This document shows positions 35,518 to 44,314 of a DNA stretch of 64,000 nt, piece after piece. Location: assembly GCF_003014695.1 (NCBI RefSeq), contig NZ_PYAS01000011.1:124001-188000 (forward strand), read 5' to 3'. The DNA is from Dyadobacter jiangsuensis. Lineage in GTDB: Bacteria > Bacteroidota > Bacteroidia > Cytophagales > Spirosomataceae. Each line of letters opens with the position of its first letter. Within the stretch, counting starts at the first letter, position 1. Under the pieces are notes generated by a model. That model was not told the DNA's origin. It saw nothing but the letters and a program-made list of their open reading frames with translations, and did not search any database. The position numbers and the translations under genes are program-made.

Positions 35518-38500
35518 CTATAAATTGAAACTGATATTGAAGCCCATGGTTTTGGTGGTCGGGATTTGTCCGTTTTCGATCCCCTGCAAATTACCGTCGT
35601 TGTAATAGCTGGTTTCGGGGTCGATATGCGGCAGGTTGCTCTTCAACAGCGCCAGGTTGCGTCCGACGATGGAGATAGCGATGTCGCGGAACGGCAGTTT
35701 GTTGAAAACCTTTCCGGAAATCATGTAGGTAAGCTTCACCTCCCGCAATTTGATGTAGCTCGCGTCGAAAATGGTGTTTTCGTTGTTGGTCAGCAGGTAA
35801 TATTTGTGATGGTATTCCTCCGACGAAATACGCTTCTCGTTAGGCACATACTCAGGCGAGGCCGAAGTACCGATATTCACCACACCTTGTCCTACCACGC
35901 CGTCCTCGCGACCGAAGGTGGTTTCTTTCAATACGCCGGTATACCTGCCGATATTGATCGATTGCGAGAAAATGTCGCCGCCCTGTTTCATATCGATGAG
36001 GGTGCTGAGCGAGAATCCTTTATAGGTAAACGTATTGGAAATACCACCGATCCAATCGGGTGTGAAGCTGCCGAGCACCCTGCTTACCGGGTCGATCATC
36101 GGGTATCCCTGGCTGTCGTAGACGATCTGGCCGTCCGGGGCGCGCAAGAAGCCTTTGCCAAAGAAGGTACCATACGGCTGGCCTACCCGTGCTTCCACCG
36201 ACAACCCTCTGAAACTATTGGTCGATGTCGCCTGGGTCAATGCATTATAGCTGGTGTTCAGCTGATAGGTAGTAAGCCCGCCATCCAACGCTACCACCTT
36301 GTTGTTGTTCTTAGCCCAGTTTATCCCGATATCCCATGAAAATTTGTCGAGCTTCACAGGCGTGGCGGTTAGTTGGATTTCGATTCCCGAGTTTTTGATC
36401 TTACCCGCATTCAGCAACTTGGAAAGAAATCCCGTCGCATTGGAAATATTGACGTCCAGGATTTGGTTTTTAGAAACCTTGTTGTAGTAAGTAACGTCGA
36501 GACCCACACGGTTTTGCCACAGCCGGATATCCGCACCAATTTCGTAGGAGGATGTGATTTCCGGTTTCAGGTTGGCATTCAGCATCGCGTTGTTCTCGGA
36601 GAGGCTTGGCGTACTTCCCCACGCGTTTTCGTATTTGTACGTGCTCACCAAGCGATACGGATCGGTATCATTTCCTACCTGGGCCACGCCTGCGCGCAGT
36701 TTTGCAAAAGATAGAACCGACGATTTGATATCAAACATATCCGTCACGATCGCGCTCACCGCCGCGGAAGGGTAGAAATAGGAACGGTTATTGGACGGCA
36801 ATGTGCTCGACCAGTCGTTGCGAGCGGTCAGATCCAGGAAAAGGTAATTCCGGAAGCCAAGGTTAGCGGCTGCATAAAGGCTGTTAACGGTCTTTTTGAT
36901 ATAACTGTTTTCACCCACGAGCTTCTGACGGGAGTTTCCGAAGTTGTATACGCGCGGAATGGCTAGCTCAGTCGCACCCATGTAGTTGCGCTGCGCGTAG
37001 TTGGTGCGATGGTTTCCACCGATGTTAGCCGTAATATCGAACTCCCCGAATTTATGGGTGGCATTGAGCAGGAAGTCCGAGTTGGACTCGCGGACGAATA
37101 TCTGCTCCTCATTATAAGCGTCGTAAAGCGCTGAGGTACCGATGATCGCCTGGCGCGCTGCGCTTTTGGTCTTGCGGCGGTCTTCGTAGAAATCGGTACC
37201 GGTGCGTGCGGTGAGCGAAAGCCAACCGGTGAACTTGTAGGTGGCCGAGAAATTGCCGTAAAGCCGGTCTTTTTCATTGGCCCGGGTGCTTTCGTTGAGC
37301 AGGTAGTAAGGGTTTGTCCAGTAGTTGTCGTTCCAGTTGTATTGGTAAATGCTGCCCGGCTTTTTGTAGGATTTCAGCTTATCCATATCCACCTGGCGAC
37401 CAAACCATATGAAGTAGAGGCCGAAGTTGTTACGGTTATCGGAGCCGTCCTTGACATAATTCCCTGTTGCACGGATACTTAGTTTGCTCGTAAGGTTCCA
37501 GCCTGCATTCAGGGAAACAGTCCGCCGCTTGTAGTTGGTATTAGGCAAAATACCGGTTTGATCCAGGTTTGTAAATGCGAGCCGGAAATCGGCTTTGTCG
37601 TTCGAACCCGTTACGGCAACGCTGTTGGTGAATGTCCTGCCGGTTTCAAAAAACTTGTCCACATTATCGGGGTGCGCAATCCAGGGTGTGGGAGTTCTGG
37701 TACCGTCCGCCGCGATGGGCGAGTCGAATTGCGCGATCAGACGCCCGTCGAGTCTGGGTCCCCAGCTTTCGTCCACACCGTCGCCCTTGCCGCCGCCTTT
37801 GCCATCCACGTAAGTAAACTGCCCCGCAGCGCCCTGGCCGTATTCGTTTTGCCATTCAGGCAATCTGAAAGGGCTTTCGAACGCCGTGTTGGAATTGACC
37901 GAAACCCCAATCCCTTTCGTGCCCTTACCGCTTTTGGTCGTGATCAAAACCACGCCATTCGCCCCGCGCGAGCCGTAAAGTGCCGCGGCGCTGGGGCCTT
38001 TCAGCACGTTGATCGACTCCACATCGTCCGGGTTGATCGCCGCCGCCGCATTGCCGTAATCGATACCGGTACCCGAGCCGAAATTGCTGTTATCCACCGG
38101 CACGCCGTCCACGACGAACAGCGGCTGGTTGTTGCTGCCGATAGAGCTCGCACCGCGGATGATCATCCGCGACGAGGAGCCCGGTGCACCATTGGAATTG
38201 GTCACCTGCACCCCTGCCAACCGGCCCGAGAGCGAGTTGACCAGGTTCGTCTCCCGCGCTTGCGTGAGTGTTTTGCCGCTTACTTCCTGCACCGCATAGC
38301 CCAGCGCCTTCTTTTCACGGGCGATACCGAGGGCCGTTACGACGATCTCGTTGAACTGCGTCGCGTCGTTTTCGAGCATAATGTCGAAGACGGTTTTCGA
38401 CCCGACGGGGATTTCCAGTGTTTTGTAGCCGATAAACGAAATAACAAGGGTTGCGTTGGCCGGCGCGCTGAGGGTGAAGTCGCCGTTGGAGTCCGTAGTG

Positions 38501-38655
38501 CTGCCGCGGCTGGTGCCCTTGATCAGGATGCTGGCACCGGGAAGGTACCCGTCGGCCGACTGCACTTTGCCTTTGATGCTCAGGTCTTGTGCAAAGCCTG
38601 TTCCGGCGAGGAACAGCAAGACCCATAAGAAGCCTAATGTAAAGACTTTCTTCAT
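35518..38655 (-). CDS. SusC/RagA-family TonB-dependent outer-membrane transporter
   Basis: 1045 residues. Signal peptide to about residue 22, then a carboxypeptidase-D-like domain (IKGKVQSADGYLPGASILIKG), a TonB-box region (NEIVVTALG) and the plug with SINVLKGPSAAALYGSRGANG, the SusC hallmark. The 22-strand barrel fills the rest and ends MGFNISFNL with terminal aromatic strand. It is the pore partner of the SusD-like lipoprotein downstream. The 374-base upstream region is AT-rich near the gene and probably holds its promoter. Confidence 0.97.
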   Translation of the reverse strand: MKKVFTLGFLWVLLFLAGTGFAQDLSIKGKVQSADGYLPGASILIKGTSRGSTTDSNGDFTLSAPANATLVISFIGYKTLEIPVGSKTVFDIMLENDATQFNEIVVTALGIAREKKALGYAVQEVSGKTLTQARETNLVNSLSGRLAGVQVTNSNGAPGSSSRMIIRGASSIGSNNQPLFVVDGVPVDNSNFGSGTGIDYGNAAAAINPDDVESINVLKGPSAAALYGSRGANGVVLITTKSGKGTKGIGVSVNSNTAFESPFRLPEWQNEYGQGAAGQFTYVDGKGGGKGDGVDESWGPRLDGRLIAQFDSPIAADGTRTPTPWIAHPDNVDKFFETGRTFTNSVAVTGSNDKADFRLAFTNLDQTGILPNTNYKRRTVSLNAGWNLTSKLSIRATGNYVKDGSDNRNNFGLYFIWFGRQVDMDKLKSYKKPGSIYQYNWNDNYWTNPYYLLNESTRANEKDRLYGNFSATYKFTGWLSLTARTGTDFYEDRRKTKSAARQAIIGTSALYDAYNEEQIFVRESNSDFLLNATHKFGEFDITANIGGNHRTNYAQRNYMGATELAIPRVYNFGNSRQKLVGENSYIKKTVNSLYAAANLGFRNYLFLDLTARNDWSSTLPSNNRSYFYPSAAVSAIVTDMFDIKSSVLSFAKLRAGVAQVGNDTDPYRLVSTYKYENAWGSTPSLSENNAMLNANLKPEITSSYEIGADIRLWQNRVGLDVTYYNKVSKNQILDVNISNATGFLSKLLNAGKIKNSGIEIQLTATPVKLDKFSWDIGINWAKNNNKVVALDGGLTTYQLNTSYNALTQATSTNSFRGLSVEARVGQPYGTFFGKGFLRAPDGQIVYDSQGYPMIDPVSRVLGSFTPDWIGGISNTFTYKGFSLSTLIDMKQGGDIFSQSINIGRYTGVLKETTFGREDGVVGQGVVNIGTSASPEYVPNEKRISSEEYHHKYYLLTNNENTIFDASYIKLREVKLTYMISGKVFNKLPFRDIAISIVGRNLALLKSNLPHIDPETSYYNDGNLQGIENGQIPTTKTMGFNISFNL

Positions 38656-38876
38656 AATTGATTAAGTAATGGAGTGAAACAGTTAGGTAATATTATCAAA
38701 ACAGAAGAATCTTCTATTTTTAATTAATTTCAAAAAATATCTGATTGAGAAAAAATGTTTTAATAAAATATTCATCGATTAAAGTGATTTTATTTAAAAT
38801 TTAATATTTTAAAAAGAGATGTTTATATGAAGTTACACGGTGCAGCAACTGACTGAATGTGAGGGATGCCGGCGGA

Positions 38877-38917
38877 GACCGCATTCGGCTGTCGGCCGAA
38901 TTCACCGGGGCGGTCTG
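38877..38917. repeat. Two-stem hairpin upstream of thrA
   Basis: AGACCGC and GCGGTCT form the outer stem. ATTCGGC and GCCGAAT form the inner one, with an 8-base bulge on the 3' side. It lies before the candidate promoter, so it is more likely a DNA-level or divergent-transcript element than a leader attenuator. Confidence 0.55.
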
Positions 38918-38932
38918 CATTTAGGGGTATTA

Positions 38933-38966
38933 TTGAAAGTAAGCGGCGTTTGAATTGCTATATTTG
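38933..38966 (+). promoter_or_regulatory. Candidate Bacteroidota promoter for thrA
   Basis: TATATTTG at 38959-38966 is a perfect TAnnTTTG. TTG at 38933-38935 is the best -33 candidate, with 23 bases between, slightly long. The start codon is 63 bases beyond the -7 box. Confidence 0.5.
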
Positions 38967-39029
38967 CATTCTGTTCAAAATGAGCGGCCCTGTGCCGTTC
39001 ACATTCGCATATTTCGAATATAGCTTTAA

Positions 39030-41486
39030 ATGAAGGTTCTTAAATTTGGCGGCACCTCTGTCGGATCGGTCGACAGTATCAAAACGGTAATCAGTATCCT
39101 CGAAGAAAATCTGTCAAAAGGCGAGCGTATAACGGTCGTTTTTTCAGCCATGGGCGGTGTCACGAACAGGCTCATTGAAATCGGGAAAATGGCAGCCGCC
39201 GGCAATACGGAATATGTCGAATTTTTGAAAGGCGTGGAGGAAAGGCATTTCGCGGTGGTGCGCGGGCTGATCCCCGTGAAGAACCAGAGCAGCACATTTG
39301 CGGCTGTGCGCGGCCTTTTCAATGAGCTGGAAGACATTCTCCGCGGCGTTTCGTGGATCCGCGAGTTGTCCGAACGCACGCTCGACCTCATTATGAGCTT
39401 CGGGGAGCGCCTCTCGACGCTGGTTATCACCGAAATCCTTAAAAGCAAGGGCGTCGCGGCCGAATTCTGCGACGCGCGCCAGGTGATCCGCACCAATGCC
39501 AGCTATGGCATGGGCGATGTCAATTTTGAAGTTACCAATCATTTAATATTAGAGCATTTCGCGAAAAGCCCGGCGCTGCAATGCGTAACGGGCTTCATCG
39601 CATCCACGGCGGAGGGCGTCACCACGACACTCGGCCGCGGCGGCTCCGATTACACGGCGTCCATCCTGGGCGCGGCGCTCGAAGCCGATTCGATCGAGAT
39701 CTGGACGGACGTCGACGGCATGATGACCGCCGACCCGCGCAAGGTCGCGAATGCATTCACGATCCCATCCATTTCCTATGCGGAAGCGATGGAATTGTCG
39801 CATTTCGGTGCAAAGGTGATTTATCCGCCGAGCTTGCAGCCGGCATTTGCCAAGAACATCACGCTGAAAGTACTCAACACGTTCAATACCGATTTTGAAG
39901 GAACGTATGTTCAGAAATCTGCTAACGGTAAGGAGTATGTGATTACGGGGATTTCGTCGATTGACGAGATTGCGCTCGTGAATATCCAGGGCAGCGGGAT
40001 GATCGGCGTGGCCGGTATTTCCGGTCGTTTGTTTACCGCGTTATCCAACAATGCGATCAGCGTGATCCTCATTTCGCAGGCATCGTCGGAGCATTCGATC
40101 TGCTTCTCGATCGACCCGAAAAATGCGCAGAAAGCGATCGATGTGCTGGAAAAGGAATTTGCTACCGAGATCGGTTTGGGGCATATCGATGGTATTTCCG
40201 TTGAGAAAAACCTCTCGATCGTCGCTATCGTGGGCGAAGGCATGAAGAAAAATACCGGTATTTCGGGCAAGTTGTTTTCGGCTTTGGGTAAAAACGGTAT
40301 CAACGTGGTAGCTACTGCGCAGGGTTCTTCCGAGCTGAATATTTCGGTGGTTATCTCAAAAAGCGATCTTTCCAAAGCATTGAATGCGATTCACGGCGTA
40401 TTCTTCCAGTCGGAAACGCGTTCGCTCAACCTGTTTATTGTGGGGGTTGGGCTGATCGGCAGCACGCTGATCGAGCAAATCCGCAACCAGACCCAGTACC
40501 TGCGGGAGGAGAAGCTGCTGAACCTGAATATCGCCGGTTTGTCCAATACCAAAAAAATGCTGCTCGATCCGGACGGTATCAAACCCGAAAATTGGCGCGA
40601 CCGCGTGATGGACGAAGGCGTGAAAACGAGCCTGCCCGCATTCGTGCAGCGCATGATCGAGCTCAACCTGCCGAACAGCGTTTTTGTGGATTGTACTTCC
40701 GACAAGGACATTGTCCAGTACTACCATATGCTGCTCGACGCGAGTATCAGCGTCGTGACGCCCAATAAGGTCGCCAACTCCGGCAGCTACTCCGAATACA
40801 TCGCATTGCAGCGTACCGCATTGCAGCGCGGCGTGAAATTCCTGTACGAAACCAACGTAGGCGCCGGTTTGCCCATCATTAATACCATTCAGGGGCTAAT
40901 GGCGAGCGGCGATAAATTCCTGAAAATTGAAGCGATCCTTTCCGGAACGCTATCCTATATATTCAACAATTTTGGCGGCGATAAACGCTTCGTGGACGTG
41001 GTGAAAGAGGCCAAAGCCAAAGGTTTCACCGAGCCCGACCCGCGCGATGACCTCAGTGGCGCCGACGTAGGCCGCAAAATCCTGATCCTTTCGCGGGAGG
41101 TAGGGGTGCCCTTGGAGCCGGAAGAAGTGAAAATCTCGCAAATCCTGCCCGCCAACTGTCTGGCCGCACCTACTGTGGATGCTTTCTTCGGCGAACTGGA
41201 AATTTCCAATGCTTACTTCGCCGATATGCAGGCAGCAGCGGAAGCGAAAGGCGAAAAGCTGCGTTACATCGCGACACTCGAAAACGGGAAAGCCACCATC
41301 GAGCTGAAAACCGTTGACGCCTCGCATCCGTTTTACACGCTTTCGGGCAGCGACAACATTGTTTCCTTCACCACGGAACGTTACAAAGACCGCCCGCTTG
41401 TGATCAAAGGCCCGGGCGCCGGCGCGGAAGTGACCGCCTCCGGCGTGTTCGCGGATATTATGAGTATCAGTAGCTATTTGGGATAG
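39030..41486 (+). CDS. thrA: Bifunctional aspartate kinase / homoserine dehydrogenase I
   Basis: 818 residues. Aspartate kinase domain at 1-280 with KFGGTSVGS at residues 3-11 and SFGERLSTLVI. Two ACT regulatory repeats follow at about 310-455 (ISSIDEIALVNIQGSGMIGVAGI and NLSIVAIVGEGMKKNTGISG). Homoserine dehydrogenase starts near 467 with NLFIVGVGLIGSTLIEQI, then VVTPNKVANSG, LYETNVGAGLPIINTIQGL and the catalytic-region DPRDDLSGADVGRK. It catalyses the first and third steps of threonine/methionine synthesis and is normally feedback-inhibited by threonine through the ACT repeats. It is followed 16 bases later by thrB. Confidence 0.98.
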   Translation: MKVLKFGGTSVGSVDSIKTVISILEENLSKGERITVVFSAMGGVTNRLIEIGKMAAAGNTEYVEFLKGVEERHFAVVRGLIPVKNQSSTFAAVRGLFNELEDILRGVSWIRELSERTLDLIMSFGERLSTLVITEILKSKGVAAEFCDARQVIRTNASYGMGDVNFEVTNHLILEHFAKSPALQCVTGFIASTAEGVTTTLGRGGSDYTASILGAALEADSIEIWTDVDGMMTADPRKVANAFTIPSISYAEAMELSHFGAKVIYPPSLQPAFAKNITLKVLNTFNTDFEGTYVQKSANGKEYVITGISSIDEIALVNIQGSGMIGVAGISGRLFTALSNNAISVILISQASSEHSICFSIDPKNAQKAIDVLEKEFATEIGLGHIDGISVEKNLSIVAIVGEGMKKNTGISGKLFSALGKNGINVVATAQGSSELNISVVISKSDLSKALNAIHGVFFQSETRSLNLFIVGVGLIGSTLIEQIRNQTQYLREEKLLNLNIAGLSNTKKMLLDPDGIKPENWRDRVMDEGVKTSLPAFVQRMIELNLPNSVFVDCTSDKDIVQYYHMLLDASISVVTPNKVANSGSYSEYIALQRTALQRGVKFLYETNVGAGLPIINTIQGLMASGDKFLKIEAILSGTLSYIFNNFGGDKRFVDVVKEAKAKGFTEPDPRDDLSGADVGRKILILSREVGVPLEPEEVKISQILPANCLAAPTVDAFFGELEISNAYFADMQAAAEAKGEKLRYIATLENGKATIELKTVDASHPFYTLSGSDNIVSFTTERYKDRPLVIKGPGAGAEVTASGVFADIMSISSYLG

Positions 41487-41502
41487 AAAACAACCATTTA
41501 CA

Positions 41503-42432
41503 GTGAATTCAGTAAAAGCTTTTGCGCCGGCGACAGTCGCTAATGTGTCGTGTGGGTTTGATATTTTCGGGTTTGCCATTCAGGAGCCGGGGGATACCGT
41601 TGAGTTGTACAAGCGGGATGAGCCGGGCATTGTCATTACGGAAATTACGGGCGACGAAGGCCGGTTGCCGCGCCAGGCAGATAAGAACTCGGTGACGGTG
41701 GTGATGCTGGCTTTACTGAAACACCTGGGTATCAAAGACTTGGGCTGCGAAGTGGTTTTGCGGAAGAATATGCCTTTGGGCAGCGGAATGGGGTCCAGCG
41801 CGGCCAGCGCAGTAGCCGGTGTGGTAGCGATGAACGAATTGCTCGGTAACCCATTGAGCCGTAAAGAATTGTTGCCTTTCGCAATGGAAGGCGAGCGTAT
41901 CGCTTCGGGCTCGGCGCATGCGGATAATGTAGGCCCGTCGCTTTTGGGCGGTTTTGTGGTGATCCGTAGCTATAACCCATTGGATATCTTTACAATACCG
42001 GTGCCCGATGATCTTTACTGCACACTCGTGCATCCCGATATCGAGATCAATACCAAAGACGCCCGTTTCATTTTGCGCAACGAGGTTTCCCTGAAAAATA
42101 CAATCGCTCAGATGGGCAATGTGGCTGGTCTGGTAGCAGGTCTGATGAAAGCGGACTATGACCTGATCAGCCGTTCGATGGTGGATGTGATTATCGAACC
42201 TGTTCGCTCGATCTTGATCCCTGAGTTCAAAGACGTCAAACAGGCGGCAATTTCGAATGGCGCGTTGGGATGCAGTATTTCAGGTGCCGGGCCGTCGATG
42301 TTTGCGCTGAGCCGCGGTATCGAAAATGCTCAGAATGCCGGGAAAGCCATGCAGGAACGGTTTGCAAGTGCAGGGATTGAGTCGGCGGTGCATGTTTCGG
42401 GGATTAACCAGGGTGGGGCGGTTGTTTTGTAA
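41503..42432 (+). CDS. thrB: Homoserine kinase
   Basis: 309 residues from a GTG start at 41503 (MNSVKAFAPATVANVSCGFD), which gives the exact family N-terminus. GHMP-kinase motif 2 is MPLGSGMGSSAASAVAG at about residues 85-101, and motif 3 GALGCSISGAGPSMFAL is near 255. It phosphorylates homoserine to O-phosphohomoserine, the substrate of threonine synthase. No thrC follows; a palindromic repeat does instead. Confidence 0.97.
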   Translation: MNSVKAFAPATVANVSCGFDIFGFAIQEPGDTVELYKRDEPGIVITEITGDEGRLPRQADKNSVTVVMLALLKHLGIKDLGCEVVLRKNMPLGSGMGSSAASAVAGVVAMNELLGNPLSRKELLPFAMEGERIASGSAHADNVGPSLLGGFVVIRSYNPLDIFTIPVPDDLYCTLVHPDIEINTKDARFILRNEVSLKNTIAQMGNVAGLVAGLMKADYDLISRSMVDVIIEPVRSILIPEFKDVKQAAISNGALGCSISGAGPSMFALSRGIENAQNAGKAMQERFASAGIESAVHVSGINQGGAVVL

Positions 42433-42820
42433 TGAGTGAATGATTGAATGACCGACTGAGTGAATGGGCCTGGAATAATAGACCTGAAAAATGCCGTTAG
42501 GCATGAAACATTGGTAGCAAAATGGCATTTCAAAATCCCCCAAAATGCCGATAGGCATGTAACAACAACGCAACGGTAGGGCCTACGCGGCATCTGTTGT
42601 TGCATCCCTGACGGGATTTTGACAACGCGGTATGACTTTTCTGACTACCAATGTTGCATCGCTACGCGATTTTTTCTGAAATCACTATCTGCCATGGGAA
42701 ATGAATACTAGAATGACGGAACGAGCTGTTGGAACGGGAAATTGGGCGTTTTGTGTCAAAATGTGAACTTTCAGGTTCCGTAAAAACGTTAAGATTGGCA
42801 GAGATAAAAACATTAGAAAA
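42433..42820. other. 388-bp gene-free region after thrB
   Basis: It starts with short GAATG-rich repeats (18 bases at 42437-42454 recur exactly at 54761-54778) and contains the hierarchical palindrome at 42486-42675. It ends with about 130 bases of ordinary sequence before the A-type carrier gene. No credible coding frame is seen. Confidence 0.75.
42486..42675. repeat. Hierarchical palindrome of about 190 bp
   Basis: Nested arms share one centre at 42581: GTAGG/CCTAC at 42576-42586, then AACAACAAC (42561) against TGTTGTTG (42595), then ACATTGGTAG (42508) against CTACCAATGT (42645). Each outer module adjoins a small hairpin (GCCGTTAGGC, GCCGATAGGC, TCCCTGACGGGA, TCGCTACGCGA). The words ATGCCGNTAGGCATG resemble repeats I recall in other Bacteroidota genomes. 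Confidence 0.88.
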
Positions 42821-43147
42821 ATGGTTACGGTAAGCGATACAGCCAAAAACAAAATTGTAGAACTCCGCAAGGCTGACGGTTTTGACGAAGATTATCAGAT
42901 TCGTGTGGGCGTGTTAGGCGGCGGTTGTTCGGGCCTCACGTACAATCTCGAATTCAACTCTGAGTCGAAGCCGAACGATATGGTTTTTGAAGATAAAGGA
43001 GTGAAGATTATCGTAGACAAAAAGAGCCTGCTGTACCTGGCCGGAACGACCCTGGATTTCAGCGACGGGTTGAACGGGAAAGGCTTTCAGTTCATCAATC
43101 CCAACGCTACCCGCACCTGCGGATGCGGCGAGAGCTTCGCGGTATAA
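42821..43147 (+). CDS. A-type iron-sulfur carrier (IscA/ErpA/SufA family)
   Basis: 108 residues, the normal length. The three conserved cysteines are Cys36 (GGGCSGLTY) and Cys100/Cys102 (TRTCGCGESF). It carries or transfers Fe-S clusters to apo-proteins in the cytoplasm. No other isc/suf gene is adjacent. IscA, SufA and ErpA cannot be told apart from this sequence. Confidence 0.95.
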   Translation: MVTVSDTAKNKIVELRKADGFDEDYQIRVGVLGGGCSGLTYNLEFNSESKPNDMVFEDKGVKIIVDKKSLLYLAGTTLDFSDGLNGKGFQFINPNATRTCGCGESFAV

Positions 43148-43171
43148 TTAAATTATTAAAATATTTTATTT

Positions 43172-43212
43172 TGAAAAAACGCGCTCCGAAACCCGGAACG
43201 CGTTTTTTTTAT
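43172..43212 (+). terminator. Intrinsic terminator after the A-type carrier
   Basis: AAAAAACGCG and CGCGTTTTTT flank an inner TCCG/CGGA pairing, followed by eight T. A strong rho-independent terminator. Confidence 0.88.
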
Positions 43213-43281
43213 CGTTTTGAATGGGTTTATTTTGAACTGTCTTTTACACACCGCATTAAAGGAACGTTTAAATCCATTTGA

Positions 43282-44181
43282 ATGAAACCAACTCTTTTGA
43301 TTTTGGCTGCCGGAATCGGTAGCAGGTACGGAGGTATCAAGCAGCTCGACCAGTTCGGTCCCAACGGAGAAACCATCATCGATTATTCTTTATACGACGC
43401 CATTCGCGCAGGTTTTGGAAAAGTAGTATTTATCGTACGCCAGGAGATCAAGGACAGCGCCGAAGCGATTTTCGCCCCCAAACTCAAAGGCAAGATCGAT
43501 TTTGACTTTGCAATACAGGGTGTTCAATCCTACGTTCCCGAAGACCTCGGTGCTGTGGAGCGCACCAAACCATGGGGTACAGGCCACGCTACCCTTTGCG
43601 CGTGGGAGCAAACCGACACGCCATTTGCAGTGATCAATGCCGACGATTTCTACGGTCGCGATGCATTCGAAACCATGGCCAAGTTCCTGCAAACCGATAC
43701 CAACGAGAAGCAGCACGCGATGATCGGCTACGAGCTGAAACGCACGCTATCTGAAAACGGGACCGTTTCCCGCGGCGTATGCGTAGAGCGTGAGGACCAT
43801 AACCTCGAATCCGTAGTGGAACGCACCAAGATCTTTGAAGAAAACGATGTAATCTATTTCGAAGAAGGCGAAACCCGCACGGAGCTGGCACCGGAAACGC
43901 CGGTTTCGATGAACTTCTGGGGCTTCAAACCCTCGATGTTCCCCATCACCAAAGAACTTTTTGAAAAATACGCCCGCGAAAATATCCATACGCCTAAGGC
44001 AGAGTTCTATATCCCGACCGTGATGACCCACATCATCAAAAGCGGCCTGGGCGACTGCCGGGTGTTCCGCATTGCTTCCGACTGGTTTGGGGTTACCTAC
44101 CCTGAGGACAAGCCATCCGTACAGGCTTCCCTGAATGCACTACACGAGGCAGGAGCTTATCCTTCGAAGTTGTGGGATTAG
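43282..44181 (+). CDS. Sugar nucleotidyltransferase-like protein (NTP_transferase family)
   Basis: 299 residues, no signal peptide. The glycosyltransferase-A-like nucleotide fold begins LLILAAGIGSRYGGIKQLDQFG, with the NTP-binding GxGxR and a Lys, then AVINADDFYGRDAF with metal-binding Asp near residue 116, and MNFWGFKPSMF later. It should join a nucleotide to a sugar-1-phosphate or related substrate. Substrate not predictable. Flanked on both sides by terminators, so a single-gene unit. Confidence 0.9.
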   Translation: MKPTLLILAAGIGSRYGGIKQLDQFGPNGETIIDYSLYDAIRAGFGKVVFIVRQEIKDSAEAIFAPKLKGKIDFDFAIQGVQSYVPEDLGAVERTKPWGTGHATLCAWEQTDTPFAVINADDFYGRDAFETMAKFLQTDTNEKQHAMIGYELKRTLSENGTVSRGVCVEREDHNLESVVERTKIFEENDVIYFEEGETRTELAPETPVSMNFWGFKPSMFPITKELFEKYARENIHTPKAEFYIPTVMTHIIKSGLGDCRVFRIASDWFGVTYPEDKPSVQASLNALHEAGAYPSKLWD

Positions 44182-44207
44182 TTACTATTGAAAGCTGAGC
44201 CAAGCTC

Positions 44208-44248
44208 AATAAAAAAGCGTTCACGAATCACTCGTGAACGCTTTTTGC
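44208..44248. terminator. Bidirectional terminator after the nucleotidyltransferase gene
   Basis: AAAAAGCGTTCACGA pairs perfectly with TCGTGAACGCTTTTT around ATCAC. It serves the + gene ending at 44181 and possibly the - gene ending at 44315. Confidence 0.9.
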
Positions 44249-44314
44249 ATTACAACTAAACCTTATTTATGAGTTCTTCTGCATTATCTGCGTATTTCAA
44301 CACGGGTCGTACTA

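Larger units (their letters stand above)
38656..39029. other. 374-bp intergenic region between divergent susC-like and thrA
   Basis: The first 165 bases are strongly AT-rich and contain the short palindrome AGAAGA-A-TCTTCT at 38703-38715. The rest carries a two-stem element at 38877-38917 and the candidate thrA promoter. No gene is seen. Confidence 0.75.

Noticed and set aside
37558-38628. A 356-codon frame opposite the SusC-like gene
   Set aside because: Arg/His-rich antisense composition with no family match; it lies wholly within a clear SusC gene.
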